A stretch of DNA of 64,000 nt from Eublepharis macularius (GCF_028583425.1 NC_072791.1:40989368-41053367), one strand, 5' to 3'. Numbered from the stretch's first letter, positions 1 through 10,879 are shown. Numbers and translations: made by a program. The notes: generated by a model not told the origin, from the sequence alone.

Positions 1-560
1 AAAAAACACATAGGATAGGTCAGAGCATTTCCCGCCACTATCGTGGCTTGAGTATTAGTTATTGACATTTAGAGGGAAAAATGTTACTGATGACCCTGCT
101 TCTATCTTTCCCGCCTTCTTCGTGAGCGGGTGCGGTGGAGTTAATGGTGTGGTGTTGAGGTCCGCGTGGTGGTTAGTATCAGATCTATCCTGTGAAAATG
201 AGGGTTTGAGCAGTTATACTGTCAGCAATATGCATAAGTCCAGGGTCCCTTTCTCCCTCCATGACACTCCTCGACTGCCATTCGAACGCTTAGTCCCCTC
301 TTTCCCTCTGCCTCAGAAGCTTTCAGCGAGCACGAAGCACAAAATTTGGCGCCTTGAAAAAGGGACCCGTTATTGGACAGCTGTCATCACGTGACATGGG
401 ATATGTTTCTGAATGGACATGCAGAAACGTTACAACGCTTTTAATTTTTTTTTTTAAGGAGGGAAACAAAAGGGAAAGGGAAAGGTGGGATGTGGCTTAG
501 AAAATGTGATTGACCAATCAAATTAAGTTGATTTGACGGGCGGGAGAGGAGGCAAGGGTG
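1..560. promoter_or_regulatory. Candidate CpG-rich promoter-like segment
   Basis: This stretch has more CpG than its surroundings and a cluster of promoter motifs. TTTCCCGCC (E2F-type) occurs at 28-36 and 107-115, and TTTGGCGCC (E2F palindrome) at 345-353. The E-box TCACGTGA lies at 387-394, an inverted CCAAT at 372-376, CCAAT at 514-518 and a GC box at 538-544. No TATA box and no convincing coding frame were seen; a 110-codon frame here resembles nothing I know. The motif set fits a cell-cycle-type promoter, but no downstream exon could be found, so this is inference. It may also continue to the left of the window. Confidence 0.3.
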
Positions 561-729
561 GGGAGAATGTTGGATAAAGAATTTCACATGATTAAAAACT
601 CTAATCTGCAGCGAATTGACACATAAGTTGGGGTAAACCAGGATGGGGAAAAAAAACAGACAAAACCTGCTGCGACTTCGAAGCTGCTGCTTGTATCACC
701 TTCCTGCGTGTGGAAATGCAAATTAAAAT

Positions 730-1260
730 TGAGGTCATTTGGATGCTGAACCACAGAAAACAACTAGTGCGGAATCACCTATAGTATCAGCAAGAATCCA
801 ATACAGAGTAGAAAAAATACTGAAGCAGAACATAATCAACTCTAGGACTAACATTAGACGACATGGCGTACAGGGGGTACCTAGGAGTACATATTTAAAG
901 CAGCAGACAATATGTAAGGCAATATAGTGATGAAGTCTATGGTCCCTAACTCATTAGTGAAGCATCTAAGACCTCATCCCTACAATACAGCCCTTCCTTT
1001 TGAGTAAAAAGCCTTTTTGAATAGTTCGGTTTTGCCTCATTTATGAAAAGCCAGGAGAGTGGGGGCTCTTCTGACTTCCTCAGGCAGGTCATTCCACAGG
1101 ATAGGGGCCACCACAGAGAAAGCCCATGTACGAGTTGCTGCTGACTTCACCTGTGTGCAGCCTGGCACCTGCAAGAGACCCTGTTCAGATGAGTGAAGCT
1201 GCCATGGAGGAACATAGGGAGGGAGGCAATAACAACGACAGCAATTCTAAACAGGTCTAC
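730..1260 (-). repeat. L2-type LINE 3' fragment
   Basis: The part from about 800 to 1015 is the inverted counterpart of 20838-21060, with roughly 85 percent identity by eye. The rest (bracketed by phrases of the kind 'fails to insert, truncated ORF end') resembles the C-terminal and 3' UTR part of the other L2 copies in this window. No intact frame remains. Confidence 0.6.
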
Positions 1261-1389
1261 AAAGAAGTAAGTCCCAATTTTACTCAATGGAACTTACTTT
1301 ATGGAAAGTATTCTTATGAATGCACCCTTCAGTTGCTTTATATGCACACGCACATATGCATGCACACATGCACACGCACAGACATATTG

Positions 1390-1507
1390 TGGTTTTGTGG
1401 CTGGTTCCATTTCCTGCAGCAGTTGTTTTGTAATTATGCCCACTACCCTGTGTCAGAATTCCAAAAGTGCCTATAGGCTGAAAAGGGTTGGGGACCTCTG
1501 CTCTAAC
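1390..1507. repeat. Interspersed repeat, copy 1 (class unknown)
   Basis: About 80 bp here, from the CCCTGTGTCAGAATTCCAAA core to GGTTGGGGACCTCTG, recurs at 15181-15260. I do not recognise the family with certainty; a hAT-type terminal end is one possibility. Confidence 0.5.
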
Positions 1508-1530
1508 CACTACACAACACTGAAGCATCA

Positions 1531-2891
1531 GCACAATAGGTGGTATCATATCAGCATTTCCACTGGAAAAAAGAGGGGGAAAAGAGACATCTCTTTTTGA
1601 TGAACAAAAAACCCCCTATACTGGTGATTGTGAGACTCATCTGGACAAAAGCCAATGGCATGGTAGCTACCTGCACTGAAAGAAATCCAGTAGAAAATCT
1701 GGTAAGCTCAAACTCACTGGGAACTTATAACACACTGAAAAAAGATTCAGAAGTTCACAAGAGAACAATTGAGAATCCATTGGTTCTACCTTGGAATCAA
1801 GACCAGGCAACCCAGAACTATAAAACTGAGGTAGGAATTCAAAGGAGGAGAACTTAGAACCATTTATATTCAACAACAGGCTTCTTTTGTAGTATTTTTC
1901 TGTGTGTCTGATGACACATCTGCACATAGCCTTGTAACCTTTGTGCCACTGATCATGGCCCATGCAAATGATTTAATTAAAAAGGGGCTTTTATCTATTT
2001 TGCCCAAACAAGAAATTAACAGTATCTGTTAAACGATTATTACTCATTCACATCAAATAGATTCGAACATGAGATTTTTAAATATATATATAAAAGCTTG
2101 GATGGGAAGTTGTGGAGCCTGCTGAACTCAGAATATAAAACTACTCCCCCCATAGTTAATTGTTTTTAATTTTGTAATGTAATTATTCTGTCAGTCAAAC
2201 AGTCTCTTAAATGTTCTTTCCATGGGACCTAAAGAAAAAATTCTTTTAAAAACACTGAAGACTCCAGCTGCGGAAGTGATGGCTGTGGTCTCCCATCAAA
2301 CTTCATTACAGCCTATTTTATTTCTTATTAATTGTTTGGGCTCAACTGGGATTAGGCTGTTATTGAGATATCCTTAGTTTCACAGGAGCACAACCCCCAA
2401 AGGAAGGTTTGTGTAGCAGAGGCAGCCTCAGACTGTGAGAAACTGGCCTTCTCAGGCAGCAGATGTTGGGCACATTAAAGGGGGGAGGGAGATTTTTGTC
2501 ATTTCTCAAAAACCACAATCTTGTGATGCCTTAAAGACTAACAAATTTATTGTGGCATATGCTTTTTGTGTGGAAGAGTCTACTTATTCCTATGGATATT
2601 ATGACAATAGGCAAATATGCACCCTCACACACAATGTTGATAAAATAAAAGAGCAGGGAGAGGGAATTGTTAGAAAGAGGAGTTGTTAGAAGGTGAAACC
2701 AGAAGGCCCCACAGTCCAAGAGAGAGTGGGGTGAACTGGCTAGAGAGTTAAGCTAGGACTGATGACTCTTCTGCTCAAATGCCAGTGTATGAGCGTAAGG
2801 AAGGGATGAGAACACCATGTAAGTAGCCTTGAGCTTCTTAGAAAAAGCAATTTTTTAAAAGATAGGTGAATTATATTATTATGCTAAGCAC
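1531..2891. other. Intergenic, no gene seen
   Basis: AT-rich sequence without a recognisable gene. About 2525-2590 carries a degenerate piece of a repeat with the wording CCTTAAAGACTAACAAATTT, related to the arms of the foldback family at 28911 and 43881. Nothing else was recognised. Confidence 0.5.
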
Positions 2892-3120
2892 AAATAGAAT
2901 AGAATCATAGGGTTGGAAGGGACCTCCAGGATCATCTAGTCCAACCTCCTTCACAATGCAGGAAATTCACAACTACCTCCTCCCCCACCCCCAGTGACTC
3001 TTACTGCTTGCCCAGAAGATGGTAAAACACCGTCAGGATCCCTAGCCAAACTGGCCTGGAGAAAACTGCTTCCTGACCCAAAAGTGGTGATCGGCATTAC
3101 CCTGGGCATATAAAAATAAT
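2892..3120 (-). repeat. CR1 LINE 3' end
   Basis: The sequence starts with the short ATAGAAT tandem typical of CR1 3' termini and continues with the antisense CR1 3' UTR (ATAGGGTTGGAAGGGACCTC, then ATCTAGTCCAACCTCC). It matches the 3' end of the longer CR1 copy at 61706-63250 and the + strand tail at 17815-17895. Confidence 0.85.
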
Positions 3121-3717
3121 CTGGTCCCTGTTAATCCACTGCATTCTTTCCATCTTTATATATTCTATTTATACCACAACGCCCAAGCCTATAAAAAGCC
3201 TACATTTAGGCCAGGCTTTTGTATGTACACTTCTAAACATGTGGGATTGGGTTGTATATACTGGATAATGCTGACCTAAGTGTCACCATGTGCATGCAAT
3301 TGTAAAAAAGCGAAGACTATGGGTACGTTTTTTCAAGGTGAACGTAAATTGATTTCTATATGAAATGACATGAGTTATTACTATTCTTTTCTTAACTAGG
3401 ATGCTATATTGGAGACGTGCTGCTCAGTCATGTGACTGGATATGGTACTGGCTGAGTCATCCAGTAAGTCATGTGACTCACCAGATAAGTCATTCTCTCC
3501 TAACCCAAATTACATGACATGGTTTTGTTGAGCATAAAACTTTGTAGGTTGTAACAGCCCTCATCAGGTTAAGGATAAGGATCAGCCTGCCCCTGCCGCT
3601 CCCCACTGCTCTGGCAGCCCACCTGTCCCTCTTCCCCCTGGCTCAGGCAGAGGGAGTGAAGAGGAGCATCTCCCATTCCCCCTCCCCTGTCTGGCCACTT
3701 GCCCACTAGCCATCTGT
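3121..3717. other. Intergenic, no gene seen
   Basis: No gene or known repeat was recognised. A cluster of ATGTGACT/AGTCATGTGACT words lies at 3427-3480, within a short imperfect repeat; its meaning is unknown. Confidence 0.4.
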
Positions 3718-3846
3718 GGGCCAAACTACAAGTGATGAATGACACTTGAATGGCAAGTGTATTTTTCCCTGTTCACTTGCCCTCCACTTGCTCGCCATTC
3801 AATCCACTAGCCGTTCAAGTGTCATTCATCACTTGTAACTTGGCCC
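3718..3846. repeat. CAAGTG-type palindromic MITE, copy 1
   Basis: A near-perfect inverted repeat of 129 bp. Its ends are GGGCCAAACTACAAGTGAT and the reverse complement, and its inside repeats CACTTG/CAAGTG several times. Four further copies lie at 8794, 17435, 30804 and 40623. It has no coding capacity and is probably a non-autonomous DNA element. Confidence 0.8.
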
Positions 3847-4590
3847 TGAGAAGAGGTGTAGGTAGTGGAGCTGGCATCACTGGCAGTAATGTCCAGGTGT
3901 GCCACTAACCTGCCTGGTTCCTCCTCCTTACCCGCCGCCGCCCCCTTTCCTCACTGCTTAGTGTGCTGTCTGCACTTGCACAGACAATGTTCCTCTCTTT
4001 TGATGGAATTTTCCTGCCCCCCTTCATTTTTGTTAAGTGCTGATATTTTTCTGCAAAGTTTGGGGGTACGTCAGATCTGCAGGAAAATACTTTGTGTGTC
4101 TACATGGCCCTGATCTCTGGATTTAAGTATCTACAGTTGGAGCCATATTGATTAGATATATTCAAAAGTTTTAGAACACTTGCTGGTTACGTAGAGGTAC
4201 ATTTGAGGTTTTAAAATTAAATGATACATATAGATCAGGAGCACACAAAGCACATAGATCTGGGGTGGTGGGGTTGCACATTTCCCCCATACAATTCAAT
4301 ATACAGCACAATGATTGTAGGAAATACACCAACATCTCCAAAGCTACCAGCTACTCAGGCCTCAAATAAGTTGGATGCATGAATTAGCATTCCACTTAAT
4401 TCTGGAAAGGTGCCCTATGAAATTTAGAAATAAACACAGAACAGGAATACCAACTCAATCCCTCCCCTTACCGATGAAATGACTTCCTCACAAAGCTACA
4501 ATAGTTTATAAAGGATCGCATTAACAGTGGAAAATGAACTCCCATTCAATGCAATCCAATTACAAAATTGCTTCAAGACTAGCAACTATT
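3847..4590. other. Intergenic, no gene seen
   Basis: No coding exon, RNA gene or recognised repeat could be supported. An 82-codon frame at 3865-4113 has no recognisable domain and is treated as chance. Confidence 0.4.
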
Positions 4591-4811
4591 AGGGTTGCCA
4601 ACATCCAGATAGGGCCTGGAGATTCCCTGAAATTGCAACTGATTCCCAGATGACAGAGATCAGCTCCCCTGGAGAGAATGGCTGCTTTGGAGGGTGGACT
4701 CTATGGTATTAAACCCCACGGAGTTCCTTCTCTTCCCCAAACCCTGCTCTTCACAGGCTCCACCCCCCCCCCAAATCTCCAGGAATTTCCCAACCCAGGG
4801 TTGGCAACCCT
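4591..4811. repeat. MITE with AGGGTTGCCA ends, copy 1
   Basis: A 221-bp element bounded by AGGGTTGCCAAC and its inverted complement GTTGGCAACCCT. The interior includes GGCCTGGAGATT and the purine-rich CCATTTTCTCCAGGGGAA-type block in antisense. The same family recurs at 30938, 38361, 39140 (partial), 50716 and 51291. It is non-coding. Confidence 0.8.
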
Positions 4812-4942
4812 AGCTACTATACATTTATTCTTATAGGTTTTATTTTTCCTTGCAAGGTCTCACAGATTTCTCTTAGTAAGTAACAGAGCTGACCTAAACA
4901 AATCTATGATGGCAAGTGGGAAAAAAGGAGTCTTGCACTCAC

Positions 4943-5124
4943 TATGTGAAGCTGCAGAAAGTCAGTAAGGCCAGGGGCACTGTCAATCTGAACCAAGATG
5001 CCATCTTTCACCGTTGTGCTGAACCCGACTGCTAGGCGGTCCGTCCTCATGCTGGGTCTGTCATTTGCTGGCCAGGTGTAGAGGATGAGGCCTCCACTTT
5101 TCCCAAAGATATACGTGGCACCAG
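4943..5124 (-). pseudogene. NRXN3: Isolated neurexin-3-like LNS exon (probable duplicated or broken exon)
   Basis: The minus strand encodes about 60 residues of a neurexin laminin-G (LNS) domain: an opening G-A-T-Y-I-F, then [31 protein letters not shown], and [11 protein letters not shown]. This matches the first exon shared by alpha- and beta-neurexin-3, which code for synaptic adhesion proteins. A good donor follows (ATA|GTGAGT, GT at 4941-4942). Because alpha and beta forms differ at the residue before G-T-T, the normal exon should begin at CTGG (5124); here the two bases before it read CG, not AG. The nearest AG (5139-5140) lies 14 nt further upstream and would shift the frame. Several residues that I recall as invariant are changed (GTT to GAT, GLGD to GLTD, VRI to VQI). 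No other neurexin exon is in the window. I infer a duplicated, probably dead exon; a diverged functional NRXN3 exon is the alternative. Confidence 0.75.
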
Positions 5125-5433
5125 CGATTGTTGGTGATCTAAACAAAACAGTAAATAATCCAGTCAGAGTGGGAATGAAAACTGGAAACATATGATAAAT
5201 AGTGTATGCAAACATAAATCATTATAGAATGACTGTTCAAAGCACTACTAGGATGATCTCAGGCTTGCTCACTATGTACATATTTTCTACGTTCCAGCAT
5301 TGAGCTAGCTGTTCCTGGTATCTTGTCCCGGTCCTTGTCCTTTGCTGGCTACAGCTGATCTACTGACCTACATACAACATTGAGTTAGGAAATGTGATGC
5401 AGGGCTGCAAAGAGGTCCCTATTCAACTTCAGC

Positions 5434-5472
5434 GGGGTGGTGGTGGTGGTGGTGGTGGTGTGTGTGTGTGTG
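5434..5472. repeat. (GGT)n/(GT)n microsatellite
   Basis: A compound simple repeat: about eight GGT units run into about seven GT units, followed by a GA-rich stretch. Confidence 0.9.
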
Positions 5473-5677
5473 AAAGAGAGAGAAAGAGAATAGTTTTAGC
5501 CCTGAACTTGCAATTGTGTAATCTTGGATGTGGGTGTTGATTAGGAAGATTGAAGCTCATTTTGCTGCTCACGTCCTTGGGCCAGTTATTCTCAGTCTGT
5601 CCCACCATACAGAAAGATCACAAGATAACATCCCTCTCTTTTATTTCTTTTTATAGTCATCTATGTTTTTGTTTGAG

Positions 5678-5850
5678 TGGAGCCAGGGCACAGCAGTAGA
5701 GCATCTGCTTTGCACATAGAGGGTCCCATTTTTAACCTCTGGCATTTCCAGTGAAAAGGTTCAGATAGGAGGTGATGGGAAAAGACCTTGACCAGAGACC
5801 CTGGAGAGCTATTGGCAGTCAGACCAGAGTCCCACTCGGTATACGGCTGC
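5678..5850 (+). repeat. tRNA-derived SINE, copy 1
   Basis: The head reads like a degraded tRNA: an A-box-like CACAGCAGTAGAGCATCTGC, then a decayed B-box region before CTCTGGCATTTCC. The body has the family words AGACCTTGACCAGAGACCC and TGGAGAGCTATTGGCAGTC. Related copies lie at 20136 and 26588 (minus) and at 53601 and 58432 (plus). Confidence 0.65.
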
Positions 5851-5941
5851 TTGATCTGTTCAGGTCTGTGCTTTCCCCCCGTTCTTCCTGTCTTTAGGTA
5901 TGAACTTGGGTGTGGCCAGAAGTGTGGGTGTGGCCTGTGAG

Positions 5942-6658
5942 TAGACATGGGCACGAACAGAAAAAAAACCAAATATGGTGTTCATTGTTCATTGCCATCC
6001 ATGAGCAATGAACGACAACACCGACGAACATGATCCTGTCATCAACATGTTCGTTGTTTGTTATTCGTGGGGGCCAGAAGGCTCTCCTCCAGCCATCAAT
6101 ATCCCTACTGCACCACTCCCAGAAACCCTACCTGAGCAGGCAGCAGGAAATGTACCAATAATAAATAATAGCTTGACCCCAGAGCCTGGCAGCAGCCCCG
6201 GAACCTGAAGGGGTAGATATCTACCCCACCACACACAAAGAAAATTCAAGCTCCAATGCACTCATCCTGTCTCTCTAACAGCAGCTGTCTCTCCCTGAAA
6301 GCCAGAGCTGGGAGCCCCCCTCCTCCCTGGTCTTTTCCTCTTGTAACAAATTTGGAGCTCCAGTCCACACTTGGAAGGAAGACCTGCCTATCAAGCTAAA
6401 TTGGGCTTAGACTGGAGTTTCCAGGGCAACAGCAGGAGTTCAAACAGAGTTCAGACAATCCCTGCCTGAGTTGCCATGGGAATTGATTGCAGGTGCCAGA
6501 CTGTCTGGCTTGATGAACAGCAATGAACAGCAACAAAGGAGGCTTGCAATGACTACCTGTTCATTTAGAATGGGGCCTCATGGACAGCTTGTTCGTGAAC
6601 AGCAGATTGGGCTGTTTGTGGGGTTTTTTTAGCTCGTATTGCTGTTCATGCCCATCTA
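5942..6658. mobile_element. Non-autonomous hAT element, copy 1
   Basis: A 717-bp element with terminal inverted repeats TAGACATGGGCACGAAC and the complementary end ...CATGCCCATCTA. It is flanked by a perfect 8-bp target duplication CCTGTGAG (5934-5941 and 6659-6666), which is diagnostic for the hAT superfamily. The subterminal parts are full of GTTCGT/ACGAAC words, typical of transposase binding. There is no transposase frame, so movement must have used an enzyme made elsewhere. Copy 2 at 21129 shares both ends and most of the body. Confidence 0.9.
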
Positions 6659-6666
6659 CCTGTGAG

Positions 6667-8793
6667 CAGAGGGGCATCATTACTACCAGTTGCAACACCT
6701 AAGAGCTGAACTGCACATTACTTTTTTAATGAGTAAGATCTGGGTTCTCTGGACCCAACTCATTTTCCTTGCAACCGCACAGCAGTTTCAGGGAAATGCT
6801 TTTTAAAAAAGGACCACAGGGACCTAATTCAGCTTAGAACTCTGGTGAGGGGGCACCTGTATTCCTCCGGTTGCTTTTTCCTGAGCCAAAACGGCCAGGG
6901 GTGGAGTTATTTGCCCCACTTCGGAGCTCTGCATGCAGCATTCCATGTACATGCTGCTCCAAAATGGGCATTACAAATCCTTCCCCAGGGTTTTTCACTT
7001 AGAAGAACAAAATGGGGGGAAGGAAGGAAGGACACCCTCCTTCCTCACACACAACAGTTCTGAGCCAAATTGGGTCCTGCAGGCCTTTAAACGGCAGTTC
7101 CCCGCAGCTGCTGAGTGGCTACAGCATTTAGTTCAGCCGCACGTTGTGCTCCCACTGCCTGCCATTTCAGGTACAATCTTCAATATGGCCAGAGGTGCAA
7201 GCCAAAGGGCAAGAGTCATTTAGTTCTTGGCCCTTATCCTATGTCCTTGAATGAGTTGTACCTTTGGCTTCAAGACTGGCTTGAGTTGTAGTTGGGGTTA
7301 CCTTCTGTTTTCTTTATTTAAGTTGCATGTTTTTTCCTACAGTATTTTTTTCTGTATTTATTAATATTGTAAGACACTTTGGGTTCTATTGGTGAAAAAT
7401 CAGCAAATATATAAACCAAGTAATATGTGTTCATTGCACCATAGACACATTTAAGTTGTTTGTACAAATTGTAGGGCTTTTATACTCAATGCATATGCAT
7501 AGTATATGTTGCTTATGCTTATTTATTGATGCCCAATGAAAAATGTGTACCTTTTGCAGAAAGTAACTGCAAAAATACAGAAAATGGCACAAAAATAAAG
7601 AATCATGGTTTGTTCACACAAAAGGGGATTTTTGAAAAGGGGGATTTTGGGCTGCAAACAGTGGAGCTGAGAAATTTGGAATCATCCCTAGAAACTATGC
7701 ATTTGCAGTAACACCAGCTTATTTTACAATGCAAGACGACAAACATAGCTTGTTGATGGCAATTGCTGCTAACTTCTTTCCAAGCAGAAGTTTGTTGGCG
7801 TCAAGTAGTTGTATTGTTTCTACTCCATTCAGTTTACTCTCTTTTGCCAAAATGACTTTTTGACTTTCCTTTTTCTCAATGGGAAGGGAAATGGTGTCGA
7901 AAGGCATAGAAGCCAGTTTCAGCGATGGACTTTCTCAAGCTGAGGGCAGAATCATCGTGCTGGCTTGCTTCTCCATCTTGGCCCTGAGTCATATTGATTT
8001 TTTAAAAAAAGACCTCACTTGATCCAGGACTTAGCAATTATCTGCACTTGATTTACCAGACAAAGATAAAATCCTTACAAGGCAGACTGGTGCCAAGCTG
8101 GCACGTGGTTTCATTATCAATAGAAAACTATGGAGCAGCAAGCATGTTTTGCTTTCTGAACTCCGTTCCTCGCCAATAAAGCATCAAAATGCAAAGCAAA
8201 AGGGTAAAATGTTAATGTTGGCCTTTTAAAAAAACCTTCCTTATAACAGTAGTTCCTCAGTCCATCTAGAGGTTTTGTATTGGTTGTGGGCTGTTTCTAA
8301 AGGGTAGGAGGAGGAAGAGTATGTAGCCCCACCCCTCTTCGCTCCCTGCTTCTCCAGCTATGTACTCACTGTAACTGCTTGATACATAATAGGGAGAAAA
8401 ACAGCCCAGAACATGAGGGAGCCTTGAGGCGCAAAGTGAACCCTGGAGTCCTTCATATCATTAAAGAGGACTCAATGTGGCATTCTCACACAAGGCTGCT
8501 GAGTCAGAAGCAGCCCATAAGTTTATTTTACACGGTTTGGGCCTGGCTTGGGCTGCTACCCAGTGCAACTGGAAGCTTTCCAGGGGCCTGCTGTACTAAG
8601 CTGGATGGATTAGGTCCACTCTCACTGGCTTGGATCCTATGCTGCCTTTCTGCTTGCAAGTAGGCAGTTTTCCTTGCGGAAGAGGGGGAGTGCAATTTTT
8701 TGCTGATTCTCCCCTCTCACTGTAGTCTCCTATTTCAACCTCCATTATGTTCTTAAGACTACACTGACCCAAAGAGGAATGATTGGGGAGTGA
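6667..8793. other. Intergenic, no gene seen
   Basis: About 2.1 kb without a recognisable gene or RNA. Short open frames on both strands lack known motifs. 7340-7520 is AT-rich with two AATAAA-like words, but there is no coding evidence upstream. Confidence 0.4.
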
Positions 8794-8911
8794 GGGCCAA
8801 GCTACACATGACGAATGACACTTGAATGGCAAGTGTATTTCTCCCTGTTCACTTGCCCTCCGCTCAATCCACTTGCCGTTCAAGTGTCATTCGTCATGTG
8901 TAGCTTGGCCC
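8794..8911. repeat. CAAGTG-type palindromic MITE, copy 2
   Basis: A 118-bp near-perfect palindrome, GGGCCAAGCTACACATGACG to its complement. It is the best-preserved copy of the family together with 30804-30921. Confidence 0.85.
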
Positions 8912-9734
8912 TATGGCTTCTCCCTCGCCAGCACCCCCACCTGATTGTCTGTATGTCATCCTGCCATCTCCTTAGGCAGTTGTCCTCCAGCCTCAGATGG
9001 GAAGGGAAGGGGACTGCACCACCATGTTCCTTCTCCTGCCCTGGGAATGGCAGCACAATTCAACTACCTCTCCCTGCAATTCTTCCTCCACCTTCACAGG
9101 AACCTGCCTTTAAAGGATTCCCCTCACCCTACCTCCCCGGATTTTCTTCCAATTATCACCCAGCCTCCCTGAGTGGCCCTTCTCCCGGCCTATCTGATGG
9201 GAGAGCTGGGGAGACAGCAATCTCCTGGCCCCACCCACTCCATCTCAGCCCAGGGTGGGGCATTTGTTCTGTTCTTTGCCTCACTTGCCCCTGCTGCTTC
9301 TGAATCCTCTCCAGTGGCTCCCTTGGTAGCCTGAGGGCTGTGCTTATCCAGCTTTTGCTGCCGACATGCTCCTGTGAGGTTGAGCTGCCTGGGCAACTGC
9401 AGAAGGGTGAGTCAGCTGGGCGGCTGGAGGTTGTTGCCCAGGGTTGTACCTGGGCATCAACTGCTGCTGTCCCAATGGTGAAGGTAGCCTGAGGCACCTG
9501 CAGCTGAGATATTGACAGAGGTGGCACTGCAGGCCTGAGGAGGGCTTGGGTGATGGACATGAGGCTGGCATCGCTGGACATGGGGGGGGGGCACAGATGA
9601 CACAGTGGGAGAGGGAGAGGCAGGAAAGTTATCATTTGTGCCACGACACTCTGTTTATGCTGCACAGGATCTGAGCCACTTAATTTGTTTATATCACATA
9701 TTAACTGTATTATAGCCAATAAAACAAAATGTAA
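8912..9734. other. GC-rich intergenic segment
   Basis: Pyrimidine- and proline-codon-rich sequence that produces long chance frames, including 203 codons on the minus strand at 9156-9767. The predicted peptide is low-complexity and matches no family I know, so it is not called as a gene. A G9 run sits at 9583. Confidence 0.4.
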
Positions 9735-9748
9735 ACAGCAAGCAGGCA

Positions 9749-9901
9749 TATTGTCGAAGGCTTTCATGGCCGGAGAACGATGGTTGTTGTGGATTTTCCG
9801 GGCTGTATAGCCGTGGTCTTGGCATTGTCGGTCATTTCGCCAGCAGCTGTGGATGGCATCTTCAGAGGTGTAGCACCAAAAGACAGAGATCTCTCAGTGT
9901 C
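9749..9901. repeat. 153-bp interspersed element with 14-bp target duplication
   Basis: The element begins ATTGTCGAAGGCTTTCATGG and ends in GAGATCTCTCAGTGTC. It is flanked by the direct repeat ACAGCAAGCAGGCA at 9735-9748 and 9902-9915, a perfect 14-bp duplication. The sequence is familiar to me as a common squamate repeat, but I cannot assign its class. The duplication length argues for LINE-type insertion rather than a cut-and-paste element. Confidence 0.75.
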
Positions 9902-9994
9902 ACAGCAAGCAGGCAGTTTCCCCATTACAAAACAGATTTTACTAATATCTAGGTAAATTATAATAACTAGTCACCACCATCTTCTGTGGCTGCC

Positions 9995-10195
9995 ATAAGG
10001 GAAGGGCTGCATACATTTGCTGTCAGGTTGCAATCGACTTATGGCAACCCCAGCAGGGGTTTTTCAAGGCGAGTGAGAAGCAGAGGTGGTTTGCCATTGT
10101 CTTCCTTTCTGGAGTCCTCTTTGGTGGTCCCCCAGCCAAGCACCAACCTGCTTAGCTTCTGTGATCTGATGAGACTGGGCTATACTATGCATTGC
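9995..10195 (-). repeat. 5S-rRNA-derived SINE (SINE3-like)
   Basis: Read on the minus strand, the head corresponds to internal 5S rRNA. It contains counterparts of the CTGATCTCGGAAGCTAAGCAGG region (here 10147-10180 antisense: CTGCTTAGCTTCTGTGATCT, then GATGAGACTGGGC) and of the TTGGATGGGAGACC block (antisense around 10120-10140). This covers the pol III internal control region. The body then continues to the phrase GACTTATGGCAACCCC (antisense). It is degenerate, so transcription is unlikely today. Confidence 0.8.
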
Positions 10196-10198
10196 TGA

Positions 10199-10698
10199 CT
10201 TCCCTCCTAGGATTAGCAGGATAAAAATAAAATTCTGGCATCCTTCATCACCCTAAGGTCCAATGGAGCTGTTGGATCTTGTGCTTGTCTTCCACTAAGT
10301 CTATCTTCAACAGAGAAATATTTTTTTCCAAAAGAGAAATTACTTTTTCTGAAAGCAAAAGGCTTCCTTTGGTGAAGCAAAGGTTTCCTTTGCCAAAGGA
10401 AGTCTTTCACCATTGGAAGAAACTTGATGAAAGGGACTCATCGGACCCTACTTTTTGTCTAGGGCCTGTAGGGGCTCTTGGAAGTCTTGTCACCTTGGAA
10501 ACAACTCTTAAGATGCAAAGGACTCTGGGGAAACACCAGTTTCATGCACCCTGCCCTTTTAAGGCCATCTTTTAACTCACTCTTTCTCCTTGCTTCTTGA
10601 GGAGGGATAAGTCAGTGGTGACAGGCAGTGAAAAGAGCTGTGGGGATGCAAATGGCACTCCCCAAGGAGCCAGATTTGGCTTCTGGGCTTCCAGTTGC
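10199..10698. other. Intergenic, no gene seen
   Basis: About 500 bp. A run of TTTCC/GGAAA words around 10310-10420 forms imperfect inverted repeats. No gene was recognised. Confidence 0.35.
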
Positions 10699-10710
10699 TG
10701 AACTAGATTT

Positions 10711-10879
10711 AGAGGAGTTAGCCGTGTTAGTCTGTAGTAGCAAAATAGTAAAGAGTCCAGTAGCACCTTTAACCATAACCAACTTTATTGTAGCATAAGC
10801 TTTGAAAAGCCACAACACTCTTTGTCAGATGCATGCATCTGACAAAGAGCTGTGGCTCTTGAAAACTTATGCTACAATA
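10711..10879. repeat. Foldback element FB1, left part
   Basis: The left arm runs from TAGCCGTGTTAGTCTGTAG through AGTCCAGTAGCACCTTTAA to TTATTGTAGCATAAGC. The centre (10825-10850) is the palindrome CAGATGCATGCATCTG, and the right arm begins with CTTATGCTACAATAA. It is then interrupted by the L2 element. The rest of the right arm lies at 14383-14418. Outer target duplication: TGAACTAGATTT (10699-10710) against TGAGCTAGATTT (14419-14430). Confidence 0.85.

Noticed and set aside
5678-5755. tRNA gene from the A/B-box-like sequence
   Set aside because: The cloverleaf cannot be completed and the body matches a SINE family.
9156-9767. 203-codon minus-strand open frame, the longest in the window
   Set aside because: Low-complexity, proline/serine-rich translation of a GC-rich tract, no known domain, no splice or promoter context.
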